DNA from: Hoeflea sp.
Lineage (GTDB): Bacteria > Pseudomonadota > Alphaproteobacteria > Rhizobiales > Rhizobiaceae
Assembly: GCA_020637795.1 (NCBI GenBank)
Contig: JACKJT010000001.1
Location: 1,550,001 to 1,614,000 of the forward strand
Direction of reading: 5' to 3'
DNA: 64,000 bases
The stretch's first letter is position 1. The number at the start of each line of letters is the position of its first letter. This document shows, in pieces, positions 63,744 to 64,000 of the stretch. Under the pieces are notes generated by a model. That model was not told the origin of the DNA. It worked only from the letters and a program-made list of their open reading frames with translations, and ran no database searches. A program made the position numbers and the translations under genes.

Positions 63744-64000
63744 TTGCCGGAATTGCCAGAAGTCGAAACGGTCCGCCGCGGCCTCGCGCCGGTGATGGAG
63801 GGGGCCGATATCGCCCGCGTCGAGCAACGGCGCGGCGACCTGCGGTTTGCGTTTCCCGCCGGCTTCGCCGAACGGCTCACGGGCCGGCGGATCGTTTCGC
63901 TCGGCCGCCGGGCGAAATACCTGATCGCCGACCTCGACGACGGCATGGTTCTGGTCAGCCATCTGGGCATGTCCGGCTCGTTCCGGATCGAGGCGGACGG
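63744..64000 (+). CDS. mutM: Formamidopyrimidine-DNA glycosylase, 5' part
   Basis: The start of MutM: a TTG codon gives (M)PELPEVETVRRGLAPVMEG, with the catalytic Pro2 and Glu3 used in the glycosylase/lyase reaction on 8-oxoguanine. LVSHLGMSGSFRI follows. GGGGAGG (63732-63738) sits six bases upstream, supporting TTG as the start. The gene runs off the window end. Confidence 0.93.
   Translation, partial: MPELPEVETVRRGLAPVMEGADIARVEQRRGDLRFAFPAGFAERLTGRRIVSLGRRAKYLIADLDDGMVLVSHLGMSGSFRIEAD

Overview
The window is high-GC, densely packed chromosome from an alphaproteobacterium, most likely Hyphomicrobiales (Rhizobiales) close to Rhizobiaceae or Hoeflea. This rests on an OlsB-type ornithine-lipid acyltransferase, a malic enzyme fused to a phosphotransacetylase-like domain, the hrcA-grpE / rph-rdgB-hemW block, an rsmI-yraN-gshB-comM block, and ubiE-ubiB next to mutM. 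The genus is inferred from gene content only.

Layout. 1-6.9 kb: end of an acuI-like reductase, a hybrid histidine kinase, olsB with a Pho-box-like repeat, and three sugar/methyl-transfer genes (methyltransferase, GT25, TylF-like). 6.9-8.9 kb: divergent mntH and mntR with a shared operator-like motif. 8.9-20.5 kb: core genes (malic enzyme, mutS, PfkB-family kinase, TRIC-like channel, grpE, hrcA, rph, rdgB, hemW). 20.8-25 kb: two convergent GGDEF-EAL proteins. 25-30.1 kb: TauE/SafE exporter, DUF4336 protein, rsmI-yraN, gshB, a small secreted Cys-containing protein and a YciI-like protein. 30.6-34.1 kb: comM split by a ~1.9 kb nested insertion. 34.2-42.5 kb: cysK, an hxlR/eamA divergent pair, a proline-racemase-family dehydratase, dut, prfC, a secreted protein and an MgtC/DUF4010 membrane protein. 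42.7-45.4 kb: a lower-GC three-gene cassette with ATGA overlaps (RNase-H-fold protein, Ser/Thr kinase, SIR2-like DUF4917 protein), the best candidate here for an undescribed, probably anti-phage, system. 45.5-56.6 kb: alcohol dehydrogenase, HD-GYP protein, small regulators and transporters, two MarR genes plus a third MarR remnant, pirin, Lrp, a glutamine amidotransferase and a low-GC diguanylate cyclase. 56.8-57.8 kb: a second copy of the IS found inside comM. 57.8-64 kb: coaBC with an N-terminal ribbon-helix-helix extension, an FKBP, an isochorismatase-like hydrolase, GNAT, ubiB, ubiE and the start of mutM.

How it works together. Most of the window is housekeeping: DNA and nucleotide repair (mutS, mutM, dut, rdgB), proteostasis (hrcA, grpE, FKBP), rRNA/tRNA maturation (rsmI, rph), cofactors (coaBC, ubiB, ubiE, gshB, cysK). 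Over this lie c-di-GMP signalling genes (four proteins), metal and phosphate responses (mntR/mntH, olsB), and a layer of mobile DNA. The two IS copies appear identical, lie in inverted orientation about 24.5 kb apart, and share the same frameshift before the last catalytic residue of the transposase. No tRNA, rRNA or CRISPR array was seen.
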